Origin: JAPUDQ01 sp049291395
Lineage (GTDB): Bacteria > Patescibacteriota > Saccharimonadia > Saccharimonadales > Saccharimonadaceae
DNA: 46,813 nt
Assembly (NCBI GenBank): GCA_049291395.1
Contig: JBATPJ010000048.1
Span: 1 to 46,813, forward strand
Reading direction: 5' to 3'
The notes below the pieces were generated by a model. The model saw only the letters and a program-made list of their open reading frames with translations, was not told the DNA's origin and ran no database searches. The translations under genes were made by a program, and so were the position numbers. How positions within the stretch are numbered: position 1 is the stretch's first letter; each line of letters begins with the position of its first letter. Shown here piece after piece: positions 17,167 to 24,299 of this stretch.

Positions 17167-17694
17167 TTATGCAGTGATAAAACTACCGAGTGCCACAAAG
17201 AACATCGTATAAAATCCAGCTTGGAGTAACAGCTGATACCGTGCTCTATCCCTGCGCACTACGGAGTACCCGAGGATGGCTAGCATACAGGCAAGAAAGA
17301 GCGCAACTATAGAACTACGGCTTACATATAAGACCATGGATGTTACGCTAATTATCCCAACGATTGATAGGCTAGTGATTGCACGATGGAGGTCAACACT
17401 TGGTGAACGTTCTGGTACTGTCGCAGCCCAGACCTGGGCAATTGTTGCGACACATATCATGACTATAGCGGCTAATGGCAAATGAAGCCAAGGGACTAAC
17501 CAGATGATAAACCACGTCGTAAATAGCGGGAGTGTCACTAAAAATAACGCCACGTAGTATTTCGTCGCATTTTCTGTCGAAGCGGCATGATGACTAAAGG
17601 TGGCATTTATACCGCCATCCGGCCACTTCTTCACCAAATAAAACAATCCGATCAATAAAGCTATGGTCGATAAGAAAAATAGACTGTGTATCAT
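17167..17694 (-). CDS. Small polytopic membrane protein, paralogue of the 18572 gene
   Basis: 175 aa with five or six hydrophobic segments and few charged residues; family not recognised. After a first TM helix and a short polar loop (HHAASTENATKYY) the pattern PLFTTW...VPWLHLPLAA...ATVPERSP...SLSIVGI repeats in the same order in the 18572-19111 protein. ATG 17694 is chosen over the preceding TTG. It converges with the Nudix gene, with only three bases between the stops. Function unknown; a channel or sensor role would be guesswork. Confidence 0.65.
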   Translation of the reverse strand: MIHSLFFLSTIALLIGLFYLVKKWPDGGINATFSHHAASTENATKYYVALFLVTLPLFTTWFIIWLVPWLHLPLAAIVMICVATIAQVWAATVPERSPSVDLHRAITSLSIVGIISVTSMVLYVSRSSIVALFLACMLAILGYSVVRRDRARYQLLLQAGFYTMFFVALGSFITA

Positions 17695-17721
17695 CAAGAA
17701 AATACTCGTAAACTTTCAATT

Positions 17722-18002
17722 TGGAGCCACGACTGGGATTTGAACCCAGGACCTCATCCTTCGCTTACACCTCTTTTTTATATGCATGATATAAGAGGGC
17801 TAGACTGTATCTTAAGCATATCGCCGGAGCGACGTAGCTTCCCTTGTCAGTCGTTCGGGCCTCCGCATGCGCGGTTGCCACGGTCTTATCTTTATGCAAG
17901 ACGTTAACCGTTATTCGGGATTCATCTAGTAATTTTTCACTAGATGGGCGGGAGCCAATGCGGCCCACCATGGATGCGCTCTACCAACTGAGCTATCGCG
18001 GC
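17722..18002 (-). tRNA. tRNA-Thr (anticodon GGT) interrupted by a group I intron
   Basis: The two exons, 18002-17967 (36 nt) and 17761-17722 (40 nt), join into a regular 76-nt tRNA. The acceptor GCCGCGA pairs with TCGTGGC, the D arm is GCTC/GAGC, the anticodon stem is CATCC/GGATG around ATGGTAA, the T stem is CTGGG/CCCAG, the discriminator is T and CCA is encoded. The intron separates anticodon position 36 from 37. The spliced anticodon arm closely resembles bacterial tRNA-Thr(GGU). Confidence 0.9.
17762..17966 (-). ncRNA. Group I self-splicing intron in tRNA-Thr(GGT)
   Basis: 205 nt, no ORF. The 5' exon ends in T and the intron ends in G, as group I requires. AUGGU of the exon can pair with CCC-G-CCAU inside the intron, placing a U-G pair at the 5' splice site (P1, one bulge). 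P2 is the perfect hairpin ATCTAGT/ACTAGAT (17923-17945). P7 is GACTG (in CGAACGACTGAC) with CAGTC (in AAGATACAGTCTA, the conserved S element). The size resembles the compact introns known in bacterial tRNAs. Confidence 0.85.
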
Positions 18003-18139
18003 ATGATAATTAAATGTTCGGCGTTTTCGCCTCTGATATTGTAGCAAAGTAGGTGTGATGTGTCGACCATTTCCCCGACATACAAAATTGCGTATTGCAA
18101 ATAAGATCCGACCATATTAGACAAGAACATTTATTTATG

Positions 18140-18157
18140 TGGTGCTGGAAGTAGGAC
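18140..18157. repeat. 18-bp direct copy of the tRNA-Tyr 3' end
   Basis: Identical to 18318-18335, the last 18 bases of tRNA-Tyr including CCA. The copies are 178 bp apart in the same orientation. Nothing else of the tRNA is duplicated, though GGCC-TTTA-GGCC beside the copy recalls a variable arm. Confidence 0.7.
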
Positions 18158-18278
18158 ATCGGCCTAAAGGCCTCTTCCGTTTGCTTGTTCGAAAAATACT
18201 TCGTGCTTTTCTCACTGCGCTGCACTACACCGAACCTCATTTGCTTCGCAAATGGACGGTTCGAGGACTACGATCAAA
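18158..18278. other. tRNA spacer with hairpins, no gene seen
   Basis: Contains the hairpins GGCC-TAAA-GGCC (18161-18172) and CATTTGC-TTC-GCAAATG enclosed by CGAACC/GGTTCG (about 18228-18266). A tRNA-Gly, which occupies this position in the E. coli thrU-tyrU-glyT-thrT cluster, is not present. No credible ORF is visible. Confidence 0.5.
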
Positions 18279-18321
18279 ACCATAATAAATACCGGCCACA
18301 AGGACCGGTATTTATTATGGT
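18279..18321 (-). terminator. 17-bp perfect inverted repeat at the tRNA-Tyr 3' end
   Basis: ACCATAATAAATACCGG (18279-18295) pairs with its complement at 18305-18321 around a 9-nt loop; on the minus strand TTTTG follows. The right arm includes the encoded CCA of tRNA-Tyr. It may terminate or help process the tRNA transcript. Confidence 0.55.
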
Positions 18322-18402
18322 GCTGGAAGTAGGACTCGAACCTACGAAGCCCGAAGGCGGGAGATTTACAGTCTCCAGTGATTGCCGCTACACGATTCCA
18401 GC
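18318..18402 (-). tRNA. tRNA-Tyr (anticodon GTA)
   Basis: 85 nt, class II tRNA. The acceptor GCTGGAA pairs with TTCCAGC, the discriminator is A and CCA is encoded. The anticodon loop is CTGTAAA within GGAGA/TCTCC, giving GTA. The long variable arm is built on CCCGCCTTCGGGC. Confidence 0.95.
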
Positions 18403-18407
18403 GCATA

Positions 18408-18483
18408 TGGAGCCGCCTCAGGGATTCGAACCCAGGACCTTCACTTTACAAAAGTGTTGCTCTACCAACTGAGCTAAGGCGGC
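18408..18483 (-). tRNA. tRNA-Thr (anticodon TGT)
   Basis: 76 nt. The acceptor GCCGCCT pairs with AGGCGGC, the discriminator is T and CCA is encoded. The anticodon loop is TTTGTAA, giving TGT. The anticodon stem has an A-A mismatch at its base and the T stem one T-T mismatch. It is the first gene of the Thr-Tyr-Thr cluster and is uninterrupted, unlike tRNA-Thr(GGT). Confidence 0.92.
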
Positions 18484-18506
18484 GTAACCTATAAAAGTAC
18501 TGATTC

Positions 18507-18535
18507 ATTGTAGCAAAGCCGCTTCAATAGTCCAA
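18507..18535 (-). promoter_or_regulatory. Promoter of the tRNA cluster
   Basis: TTGGAC, a 17-bp spacer and TACAAT preceded by TGC (extended -10) on the minus strand, about 24 bases before the 5' end of tRNA-Thr(TGT). Confidence 0.75.
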
Positions 18536-18571
18536 ATATCATTGACGTCAGTATTATGATACACTAACCCC

Positions 18572-19111
18572 ATGAATTCGTGGGCAATATATCCCGCTTT
18601 TATCGGTACGGTATTGTCTGTGTTAGGATGGTCGTATTTTGTGGCACGTCATCATAATGTCCACCAACCAGTAACGCTCAGCGAGCTTGCCGCAAGGCGT
18701 CATGACACTATCAAGTATTTTAGAACAATATTATGGATATGCGGACCATTATTTCTCATAACAATACTTCTATATATTGCACCACTATTACACTCGACAT
18801 GGCTCGCAGTACTTTGGGTTATGATCGTTTTCGCCGAAATATGCCTCGGTATATTCCCTCCTGTCAGCAAGCAATCAAGGGTGATACATAATATATTTGC
18901 GTATATCATGGCTGTCGGAATGTTACTATCGGCAGTAATGATGGCGCTGATCGTACCTCGCTACAATGTTCTACTTGTCATAACTGTCGTTATCATGATA
19001 CTATTCTCGCTGCTCACGAAATATAATCGTACAAACTATATTTATTATGAACTTGGATATATTTTTCTATCACACATCAGTATCATCATAAGTATCGTAT
19101 CGTTCGTTTAA
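18572..19111 (+). CDS. Small polytopic membrane protein, paralogue of the 17167 gene
   Basis: 179 aa, five or six hydrophobic segments, not recognised. After the first helix come a polar loop (TLSELAARRHDTIKYF) and then PLFLITILLYIAPLLHSTW, in the same layout as the protein at 17167-17694, so the two look like diverged copies on either side of the tRNA cluster. TACACT lies six bases before the ATG with no ribosome site, consistent with a leaderless mRNA. It is more AT-rich than its neighbours. Confidence 0.65.
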   Translation: MNSWAIYPAFIGTVLSVLGWSYFVARHHNVHQPVTLSELAARRHDTIKYFRTILWICGPLFLITILLYIAPLLHSTWLAVLWVMIVFAEICLGIFPPVSKQSRVIHNIFAYIMAVGMLLSAVMMALIVPRYNVLLVITVVIMILFSLLTKYNRTNYIYYELGYIFLSHISIIISIVSFV

Positions 19112-19132
19112 AAATCTACTCCGCTGCTAACA

Positions 19133-19786
19133 CTACATCACGATCTTGCGGGGCTGCTGGATCTTCTGGGGAGCGCTGGTCGGGATGATGACCTTGGCGA
19201 CCTTTTCTCGCATCGCCGTCGCAAGCTCTATCTGGTTGTCCCGCTCGTAGGCATCCGCTAGGATGGCGATACTCTGAGGATTTGGCTCAAGTTCCACCGC
19301 ACGCTCGAGCGATGCGATCATGGCTTTGGTGTTGCCGAGTTTTTCCTGGACTTTCGCGAGGGCGATGTGTCGGGCAGCTAGCTCACCTTCCATGCCGAGG
19401 GCTTGTTCGAAAGCTAAGACGGCTTTTTCGTACTGCCCCGTCTCATAATAGATCAGACCGACATTGTGTAGTGACGAGGCGCTCGGCTCGAGGCTTTGGG
19501 CGATCTCAAAACATTCGATTGCATCTTGGTAAGCCCGCTGTTTGGCATACAAGATACCGAGACGGTTGTAGGCTGTAGCGTTGCGCTCATCGACACGAAG
19601 GATGGTTAGGAGCGCTTTCTCGGCACGCAGGTATTTGCGATCTTTGATACTTTCTTGAGCCACAACCCAGAGTTTATCGAGACGCGTCGAAAACTTCGAA
19701 GAAAATACGGTTCCTGTATCGTCGACATCGCGCTGATACCAGAGAACCCATGCTCCAAGACCCACCAGAAGGATAAGACCAAACAT
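19133..19786 (-). CDS. Membrane-anchored TPR protein
   Basis: 217 aa. An N-terminal TM helix (MFGLILLVGLGAWVLWYQ) anchors a cytoplasmic or external repeat domain. Several TPR units follow from about residue 45: AEKALLTILRVDERNATAYN, RLGILYAKQRAYQDAIECFE, NVGLIYYETGQYEKAVLAFE and further copies to 190. The start at 19786 is chosen because TATAAT (19799-19794) lies seven bases upstream; the ATG two codons earlier is one base from the -10. TPRs bind other proteins; the partner is unknown. Confidence 0.82.
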   Translation of the reverse strand: MFGLILLVGLGAWVLWYQRDVDDTGTVFSSKFSTRLDKLWVVAQESIKDRKYLRAEKALLTILRVDERNATAYNRLGILYAKQRAYQDAIECFEIAQSLEPSASSLHNVGLIYYETGQYEKAVLAFEQALGMEGELAARHIALAKVQEKLGNTKAMIASLERAVELEPNPQSIAILADAYERDNQIELATAMREKVAKVIIPTSAPQKIQQPRKIVM

Positions 19787-19852
19787 TTGCATAATTATAC
19801 ACTATATCGAGTCGAAATACAGCATGAGCGTGATCTTGGACGGATAATTTGA

Positions 19853-20686
19853 TCACAAATATAGAGCGAGATGGAGCAGCTGCAGCCGGACATTCGCATT
19901 GGCTTCCAACTGCTCAATACCATCGGCGATGACGTCAAGCTGGCGTGCAGCCTGATGCGAGGGTGATTTCACGATGCCAAATTTGATGATGTCACCCATC
20001 GTACGGACAAGCTCGAGAGCTTTGACACGGTCATTCATGGCATCTTTTAGGTAAATGAGCCGCTGATAGGTCGAACCCTGCACGACAGATCGCGCTAGTC
20101 GCGTTACGTCGGCGCGCTTCTCGAAATACACCTCGTCCTCTAAGAGCTTTTTGAGTCCAGCCGGTCGCCCGCTAGCCAGAAAGAGCAGCTGTGACTGCTT
20201 GGTCGGCTCGATATCGCCATGCGCCATGATCATCTGTCTCGACGCTTCGACGGAGATGGGGCGCACTTCGATCGTGGCCACTCGTGAGTGGATGGTCGAG
20301 AGGAGCATCTGCGGGAGATGTGTCGTCATGATGAAGATGACATTTTCTGGTGGCTCCTCGAGGAGCTTTAAGAAGGCATTTTGCGCTGGGACGCTCATAC
20401 GATCGGCTTCATCGATGATCACGACGAGATGGCTTGCTCGTTTGGAACGGGTATCGTGGTATAGCTTGCGTACTTGCTCGATCGGGATATCCTTGCCATT
20501 TTCTGGGCCGATCACGATGGCGCCATCAGGATGATCGTTGATCGACCTCGCTATTGTCCCTGCGAGTGTCAAGAGGCCGCTCCCCTCACCTCCATACAGA
20601 AGTAGTCCACTATGCGTATCTCGAACAAAAGCGGCGCTGAGGTCACGTGTGACGTCATGCAACGCTAGTTCAGGCGCAAATACCAT
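19853..20686 (-). CDS. holB: DNA polymerase III delta' subunit (clamp loader, HolB-like)
   Basis: 277 aa from ATG 20686. AAA+ clamp-loader fold: LLLYGGEGSG at 28-37 sits where Walker A should be but lacks the Lys, as in delta' proteins that do not hydrolyse ATP. LVVIIDEADRM is Walker B-like and NAFLKLLEEPPENVIFIMTT is the family signature. The C-terminal collar region follows after 180. The upstream open frame reads into rluD and is rejected. It overlaps the rluD stop by 17 bases, so the two are cotranscribed. Confidence 0.82.
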   Translation of the reverse strand: MVFAPELALHDVTRDLSAAFVRDTHSGLLLYGGEGSGLLTLAGTIARSINDHPDGAIVIGPENGKDIPIEQVRKLYHDTRSKRASHLVVIIDEADRMSVPAQNAFLKLLEEPPENVIFIMTTHLPQMLLSTIHSRVATIEVRPISVEASRQMIMAHGDIEPTKQSQLLFLASGRPAGLKKLLEDEVYFEKRADVTRLARSVVQGSTYQRLIYLKDAMNDRVKALELVRTMGDIIKFGIVKSPSHQAARQLDVIADGIEQLEANANVRLQLLHLALYL

Positions 20687-21518
20687 CGACGACTTTCTGA
20701 AAATCATCTGGCAGCGGTGCGACGAATGTCTCACGTCGCGAGGGTGGTATCGTGATCTCAAGTTGCTCGGCATGCAGGCAGAGTCGTCCGATCGGGCTCT
20801 TGCCACCGCCATAGACTTTGTCGCCGACGATCGGTGTTCCGATATGGGCGAGGTGGACGCGTAGCTGATGGGTGCGTCCGGTGACAGGCTTCAGACGAAC
20901 CACACTCAGGCCGCCACGAGACGCGAGCACTTCATAGTGCGTCTGGGCAGATTTGCCCTTGCCATCAACACGGAAACTGCTGGGCAGCTTCGGGTTGCGT
21001 CCGATCGGTAGATCGATATTGGCCTCAGGATGCTTCGGCATACCACGCACGACCGCGATATACGTCTTCTTGGCTTTGCGGTCTTGGAACTGTTTTTGCA
21101 GATGATGTTTCGTCTCACTATCTTTGGCAGCAATGATGATACCAGATGTCTCACGGTCAAGTCGGTGGACGATACCCGGACGATTGGTGTCGTCAGGCTC
21201 CGTCATGAGGCCCCGTACAAAGTCAGCCACGGTGAACTCTTCGCTCAGCTCACCTTTGGCATGGGTGAGAACCCCTGATGGCTTGTTGATCACGACGACA
21301 TGGTCATCTGCATACACTACTGGTAGTGTATGACCTTCAAAATCCGCTACTGGTAGCGTCGTGTGGGTGATTTCATCGTCTTCGTCAAGCTCCCGCCTCA
21401 CAGAGGTGACGATCTCGCCATTGACCGTCACGAGCCCCATCTCGATAAATTTGTGCCACGTCGAGCGTGAATATTCCGGCCAATACTGTGCCATATACTG
21501 ATCAAGTCGCATCGACAT
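20670..21518 (-). CDS. RluA/RluD-family 23S rRNA pseudouridine synthase
   Basis: 282 aa. The N-terminal S4 RNA-binding domain (MSMRLDQYMAQYWPEYSRST onward, 1-55) is followed by the synthase domain with the catalytic motif HRLDRETSG (Asp121), INKPSGVLTHAKG at 78-90 and GRTHQLRVHL near 215. It makes pseudouridine in large-subunit rRNA; the exact site (RluD-like helix 69 or another) cannot be set from sequence. The start shares bases with the trpS stop (TAATG). Confidence 0.88.
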   Translation of the reverse strand: MSMRLDQYMAQYWPEYSRSTWHKFIEMGLVTVNGEIVTSVRRELDEDDEITHTTLPVADFEGHTLPVVYADDHVVVINKPSGVLTHAKGELSEEFTVADFVRGLMTEPDDTNRPGIVHRLDRETSGIIIAAKDSETKHHLQKQFQDRKAKKTYIAVVRGMPKHPEANIDLPIGRNPKLPSSFRVDGKGKSAQTHYEVLASRGGLSVVRLKPVTGRTHQLRVHLAHIGTPIVGDKVYGGGKSPIGRLCLHAEQLEITIPPSRRETFVAPLPDDFQKVVDGICA

Positions 21519-22549
21519 TATCCCTTTGGTCGCAGACCGACAGCTCGCTGGACGCGGAGCAACGTTGTATCAGCTACAGTACGCATGGCAGCTTCATCGG
21601 CTTCGAGCTTTTTCATCAGAACGTCATCATCGATGAGGTGGTAGAGCTTCTGAAAATTGGTCAAGAATTCTTCGACCTGAATCGCAACGGCCTTTTTGAG
21701 GTCGCCGTAGCTGGTACGCCCTTCCCATTCGGCGTTGATATGACCCTGGTCGCGAGCGCTCAGGAGTGATAGAAGCTGTAGTAAATTCGTGATGCCTGGC
21801 TGCGTCTCCCAGTTGAAATTGATCTCACCGACACTATCAGTCTCGGCTGCCATGATCTTTTTTGCCGCTGCGGCAGGAGTGTCCATGAGATTGATCTTGG
21901 ACTTCTGGTCGGATGAACTCTTACTCATCTTTTTCGCGGGATCGCTCAGACTGCGGATACGCAGGCCAGAGTCGCGGCGGACAAACTCGGATTGTTTCTT
22001 GGTCTCCTCGGGTACAACGAATAGCTCGCCGAACTTATTATTCATACGCATCGCAATATCGCGAGCAATCTCGAGGTGCTGGAACTGGTCTTCGCCGACT
22101 GGCACCCATGCGGCGCCGTAGAGCAAGATATCGGCCGCCATCAGGACTGGGTAGTCCATGAGCCCCATGGTGACGCTGGCCGCATGTTCGCTTGATTTGT
22201 CCTTGAACTGGATCATGCGCTGCATCTCACCGACATAGGTGAAGCAATTAAGGATCCAGGTCATCTCACTATGCGCCGGAATATAGCTCTGGCGATAGAT
22301 ATAGGTATCGGGGTTGTTCATATCGAGACCGGCAGCGACAAAATATTTGAGGTTCTGGAGCGTCTTGTCGTACAAAGCGTCATGATCGATCGGCGTCGTG
22401 AAGCTGTGAAGATCAGGTACAAACATGTTGATCTGGTATTCACCAGCAAACTGGCGCTGCATCTCCACCATCGGTACAAATGCACCAAGATAGTTCGCAA
22501 GCGTTGGCTCTTCGTTGCTGCGGATACCGGTCAAGATCACGTCTTTCAT
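21518..22549 (-). CDS. trpS: Tryptophanyl-tRNA synthetase
   Basis: 343 aa class I synthetase. The HIGH-equivalent region is TGIRSNEEPTLANYLGAF (7-24). VGEDQFQHLEIARDIA (151-166) is the tRNA-synthetase signature and KMSKS is at 207-211. ATG 22549 starts directly at the family N terminus (MKDVILTGIRS); the 27 residues of open frame before it are not conserved-looking. TGC-TAAAAT ends seven bases before the ATG and no Shine-Dalgarno exists. It leads a trpS-rluD-holB operon. Confidence 0.95.
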   Translation of the reverse strand: MKDVILTGIRSNEEPTLANYLGAFVPMVEMQRQFAGEYQINMFVPDLHSFTTPIDHDALYDKTLQNLKYFVAAGLDMNNPDTYIYRQSYIPAHSEMTWILNCFTYVGEMQRMIQFKDKSSEHAASVTMGLMDYPVLMAADILLYGAAWVPVGEDQFQHLEIARDIAMRMNNKFGELFVVPEETKKQSEFVRRDSGLRIRSLSDPAKKMSKSSSDQKSKINLMDTPAAAAKKIMAAETDSVGEINFNWETQPGITNLLQLLSLLSARDQGHINAEWEGRTSYGDLKKAVAIQVEEFLTNFQKLYHLIDDDVLMKKLEADEAAMRTVADTTLLRVQRAVGLRPKG

Positions 22550-22556
22550 ATCTATT

Positions 22557-22565
22557 ATTTTAGCA
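22557..22565 (-). promoter_or_regulatory. Extended -10 of trpS
   Basis: TGC-TAAAAT on the minus strand with seven bases to the ATG; predicts a leaderless mRNA. Confidence 0.55.
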
Positions 22566-22642
22566 TAGTCATCACCTCTCGAAGCGATATCGTCCACTCG
22601 CGGCATCACGCACAGTGCCATATCGTACACTATACTAAAGGC

Positions 22643-22819
22643 ATGTCAAAACTGCCTATGTATATCATTATGAGTATCGCTATGGGTGTTGGCGGATATG
22701 TGCCGGTCATGTTCGGGGCGGATATGATGGATCCAAGTACCATTCTCGGAACGGTCATCGGTGGTATCATTGGCATCGTCATATACGTTAAGCTGCGTAA
22801 CATGGGATATATCGAGTAA
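22643..22819 (+). CDS. Small membrane protein, 58 aa
   Basis: Begins MSKLPMYIIMSIAMGVGGYV and has two hydrophobic helices split by a Met/Asp-rich turn (GADMMDPSTILG), the second being Gly/Ile rich (IGGIIGIVIYV). TATACT lies six bases before the ATG. A bidirectional terminator follows 26 bases after the stop. The promoter, terminator and compact length support a real gene. The two-helix layout recalls small glycine-zipper membrane proteins; function unknown. Confidence 0.65.
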   Translation: MSKLPMYIIMSIAMGVGGYVPVMFGADMMDPSTILGTVIGGIIGIVIYVKLRNMGYIE

Positions 22820-22844
22820 TCATCAGCAAAGTGAATAGTTGAGC

Positions 22845-22874
22845 AAAAAACAGCCCATATATTGGGCTGTTTTT
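22845..22874. terminator. Bidirectional terminator between the 22643 gene and rpsI
   Basis: CAGCCCA-TATAT-TGGGCTG flanked by A6 on the left and T5 on the right. It serves both the plus-strand small membrane gene and the minus-strand end of the rplM-rpsI unit. Confidence 0.9.
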
Positions 22875-22891
22875 CATGCACATATCTCTTG

Positions 22892-23293
22892 CTAACGCTT
22901 CGAGTACTGTTCGCGTTTGCGAGCGCTGCGGAGACCGTATTTCTTACGTTCTTTCTCGCGTGGATCTCGTTTCATGAGGCCGGCTTTTTTGAGCGTGCTG
23001 CGGAGGGTTTCATCCATCTCGCTGATGGCTTTGCTGATCGCCAGTTTACAGGCGTCAACTTGACCGCTCATGCCACCGCCGCTGACGACGATACTGACAT
23101 CAAACTCTTTTTGTTTGCCGATGAGGGCAAGTGGGTCGGTGAGCTCGGCGACAAGCGTCTTGTTGCCGTCGAGGTAATCTTCGGCTGGTTGGCCGTTGAT
23201 CGTGACGACACCTTTGCCGCCCATCATGCGTGCCCGAGCGGTCGCTTCTTTGCGACGGCCGAGACCGTAAAAGTATTTGTCGGATTTTGCCAT
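22892..23293 (-). CDS. rpsI: 30S ribosomal protein S9
   Basis: 133 aa (E. coli 130). YFYGLGRRKEATARARMMGG at 7-26 and the basic C terminus ending in KREQYSKR, the tail that reaches the P-site tRNA, are diagnostic. Two bases separate it from the rplM stop. It is the last gene of the ribosomal cluster and ends at the bidirectional terminator. Confidence 0.96.
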   Translation of the reverse strand: MAKSDKYFYGLGRRKEATARARMMGGKGVVTINGQPAEDYLDGNKTLVAELTDPLALIGKQKEFDVSIVVSGGGMSGQVDACKLAISKAISEMDETLRSTLKKAGLMKRDPREKERKKYGLRSARKREQYSKR

Positions 23294-23295
23294 AA

Positions 23296-23727
23296 TTATT
23301 TGACCTCAACTTTCACTGGTTTTTGTGGTGCATGGGTGTGCTCGGTGCCAGCAAAGACACGAAGTCGTTTCATGCGCTCAGCGTGAAGCTTGTTGTGTGG
23401 CATCATGCCAGCAACTGCTTTTTCGATGATGCGGGTAGGATTCTCGCGGCGAACATCACCCAGGCTGCGCTCTTTGAGGCCGCTTGGGAAGCCAGAGTAG
23501 CTGTAGTATGTCTTGGCAAGCTCTTTGTTACCGGTGACGACAACGCTGTCAGCGTTGATCACGACGACGTTGTCACCATCATCCATGCTTGGCGTGTAGG
23601 TAGGCTTGTATTTACCCATCAGGTGCGTGGCAATCACTGTTGCGACGCGGCCGAGTGGGGCCGATGAGGCGTCGATGATCACCCATTTGTGATCAACCTC
23701 AGTTGCTTTCATAGAATATGTCTTCAT
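23296..23727 (-). CDS. rplM: 50S ribosomal protein L13
   Basis: 143 aa (E. coli 142). The N terminus WVIIDASSAPLGRVATVIA and GDNVVVINADSVVVTGNK identify it; the C-terminal PHNKLHAERMKRLRVFAGTEH is also conserved. The ATG overlaps the rplQ stop by one base, so rplM-rpsI here continue the alpha operon instead of forming a separate unit. Confidence 0.96.
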   Translation of the reverse strand: MKTYSMKATEVDHKWVIIDASSAPLGRVATVIATHLMGKYKPTYTPSMDDGDNVVVINADSVVVTGNKELAKTYYSYSGFPSGLKERSLGDVRRENPTRIIEKAVAGMMPHNKLHAERMKRLRVFAGTEHTHAPQKPVKVEVK

Positions 23728-24296
23728 TATCGGTCTCCACTCTTTCTGACGCTGACGGTCGGTTTGTGGCTCATGTGTGAGTCAGCAGCGACAACCTTGC
23801 GTGGTGAACGAGCTGGCTTAGCGGCGGCCGAAGGAGCGGCTTTGACAGCAGCTGGCTTCGTCGTTGCTGGTTTTTTCGCAGCAGGCTTTGCAGCAGGTTT
23901 TTTGGCAGCTGGTTTCTTTGCGTCGACATCACGACTAAGCTCATCGACGAATGAGACGCGAGCGAGCTGAGCGTTGTCACCGACACGAAATCGTGTACGA
24001 GTGATGCGCACATGTCCGCTGACGCGGCCACTCATCTGTGGTGCGAGCTGGTCAACAAGAGTTGTCATCGCGATTTGGTTGTCGAGGGCAGAGAGTACTG
24101 CACGACGTGATGCGAGATCGCCACGCTTTGCTTTGGTAATAATCGGCTCGATAAACGGTACGAGTTCTTTGGCGCGTGGCAGCGTCGTCTCGATAGCACC
24201 GTGTTCGATCAAGCTAATCGCGAAGCCGCGGAGCAACGCTTTGCGCTGCGCTTCGTCGCGATGGAGCTTGCGGCCTTGGTATCCGTGTCGATGCAT
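23727..24296 (-). CDS. rplQ: 50S ribosomal protein L17 with long Ala/Lys-rich tail
   Basis: 189 aa, well over the usual 120-130. Residues 1-120 are standard L17 (MHRHGYQGRKLHRDEAQRKA; later GHVRITRTRFRVGDNAQLA). Residues 121-189 are a disordered, basic Ala/Lys/Pro tail built on repeated AAKKPA units, like a histone H1 tail. The tail may bind rRNA or DNA; its role is not known. Four bases separate it from rpoA. Confidence 0.93.
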   Translation of the reverse strand: MHRHGYQGRKLHRDEAQRKALLRGFAISLIEHGAIETTLPRAKELVPFIEPIITKAKRGDLASRRAVLSALDNQIAMTTLVDQLAPQMSGRVSGHVRITRTRFRVGDNAQLARVSFVDELSRDVDAKKPAAKKPAAKPAAKKPATTKPAAVKAAPSAAAKPARSPRKVVAADSHMSHKPTVSVRKSGDR

Positions 24297-24299
24297 AGA

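Noticed and set aside
17765..17971. 68-codon ORF inside the tRNA intron
   Set aside because: It spans the splice site and part of the exon, with no homing-endonuclease motif; the intron structure explains the conservation pattern.
18185..18472. 95-codon ORF across the tRNA spacer and tRNA genes
   Set aside because: It runs antisense through tRNA-Tyr and tRNA-Thr; the tRNAs explain the sequence.
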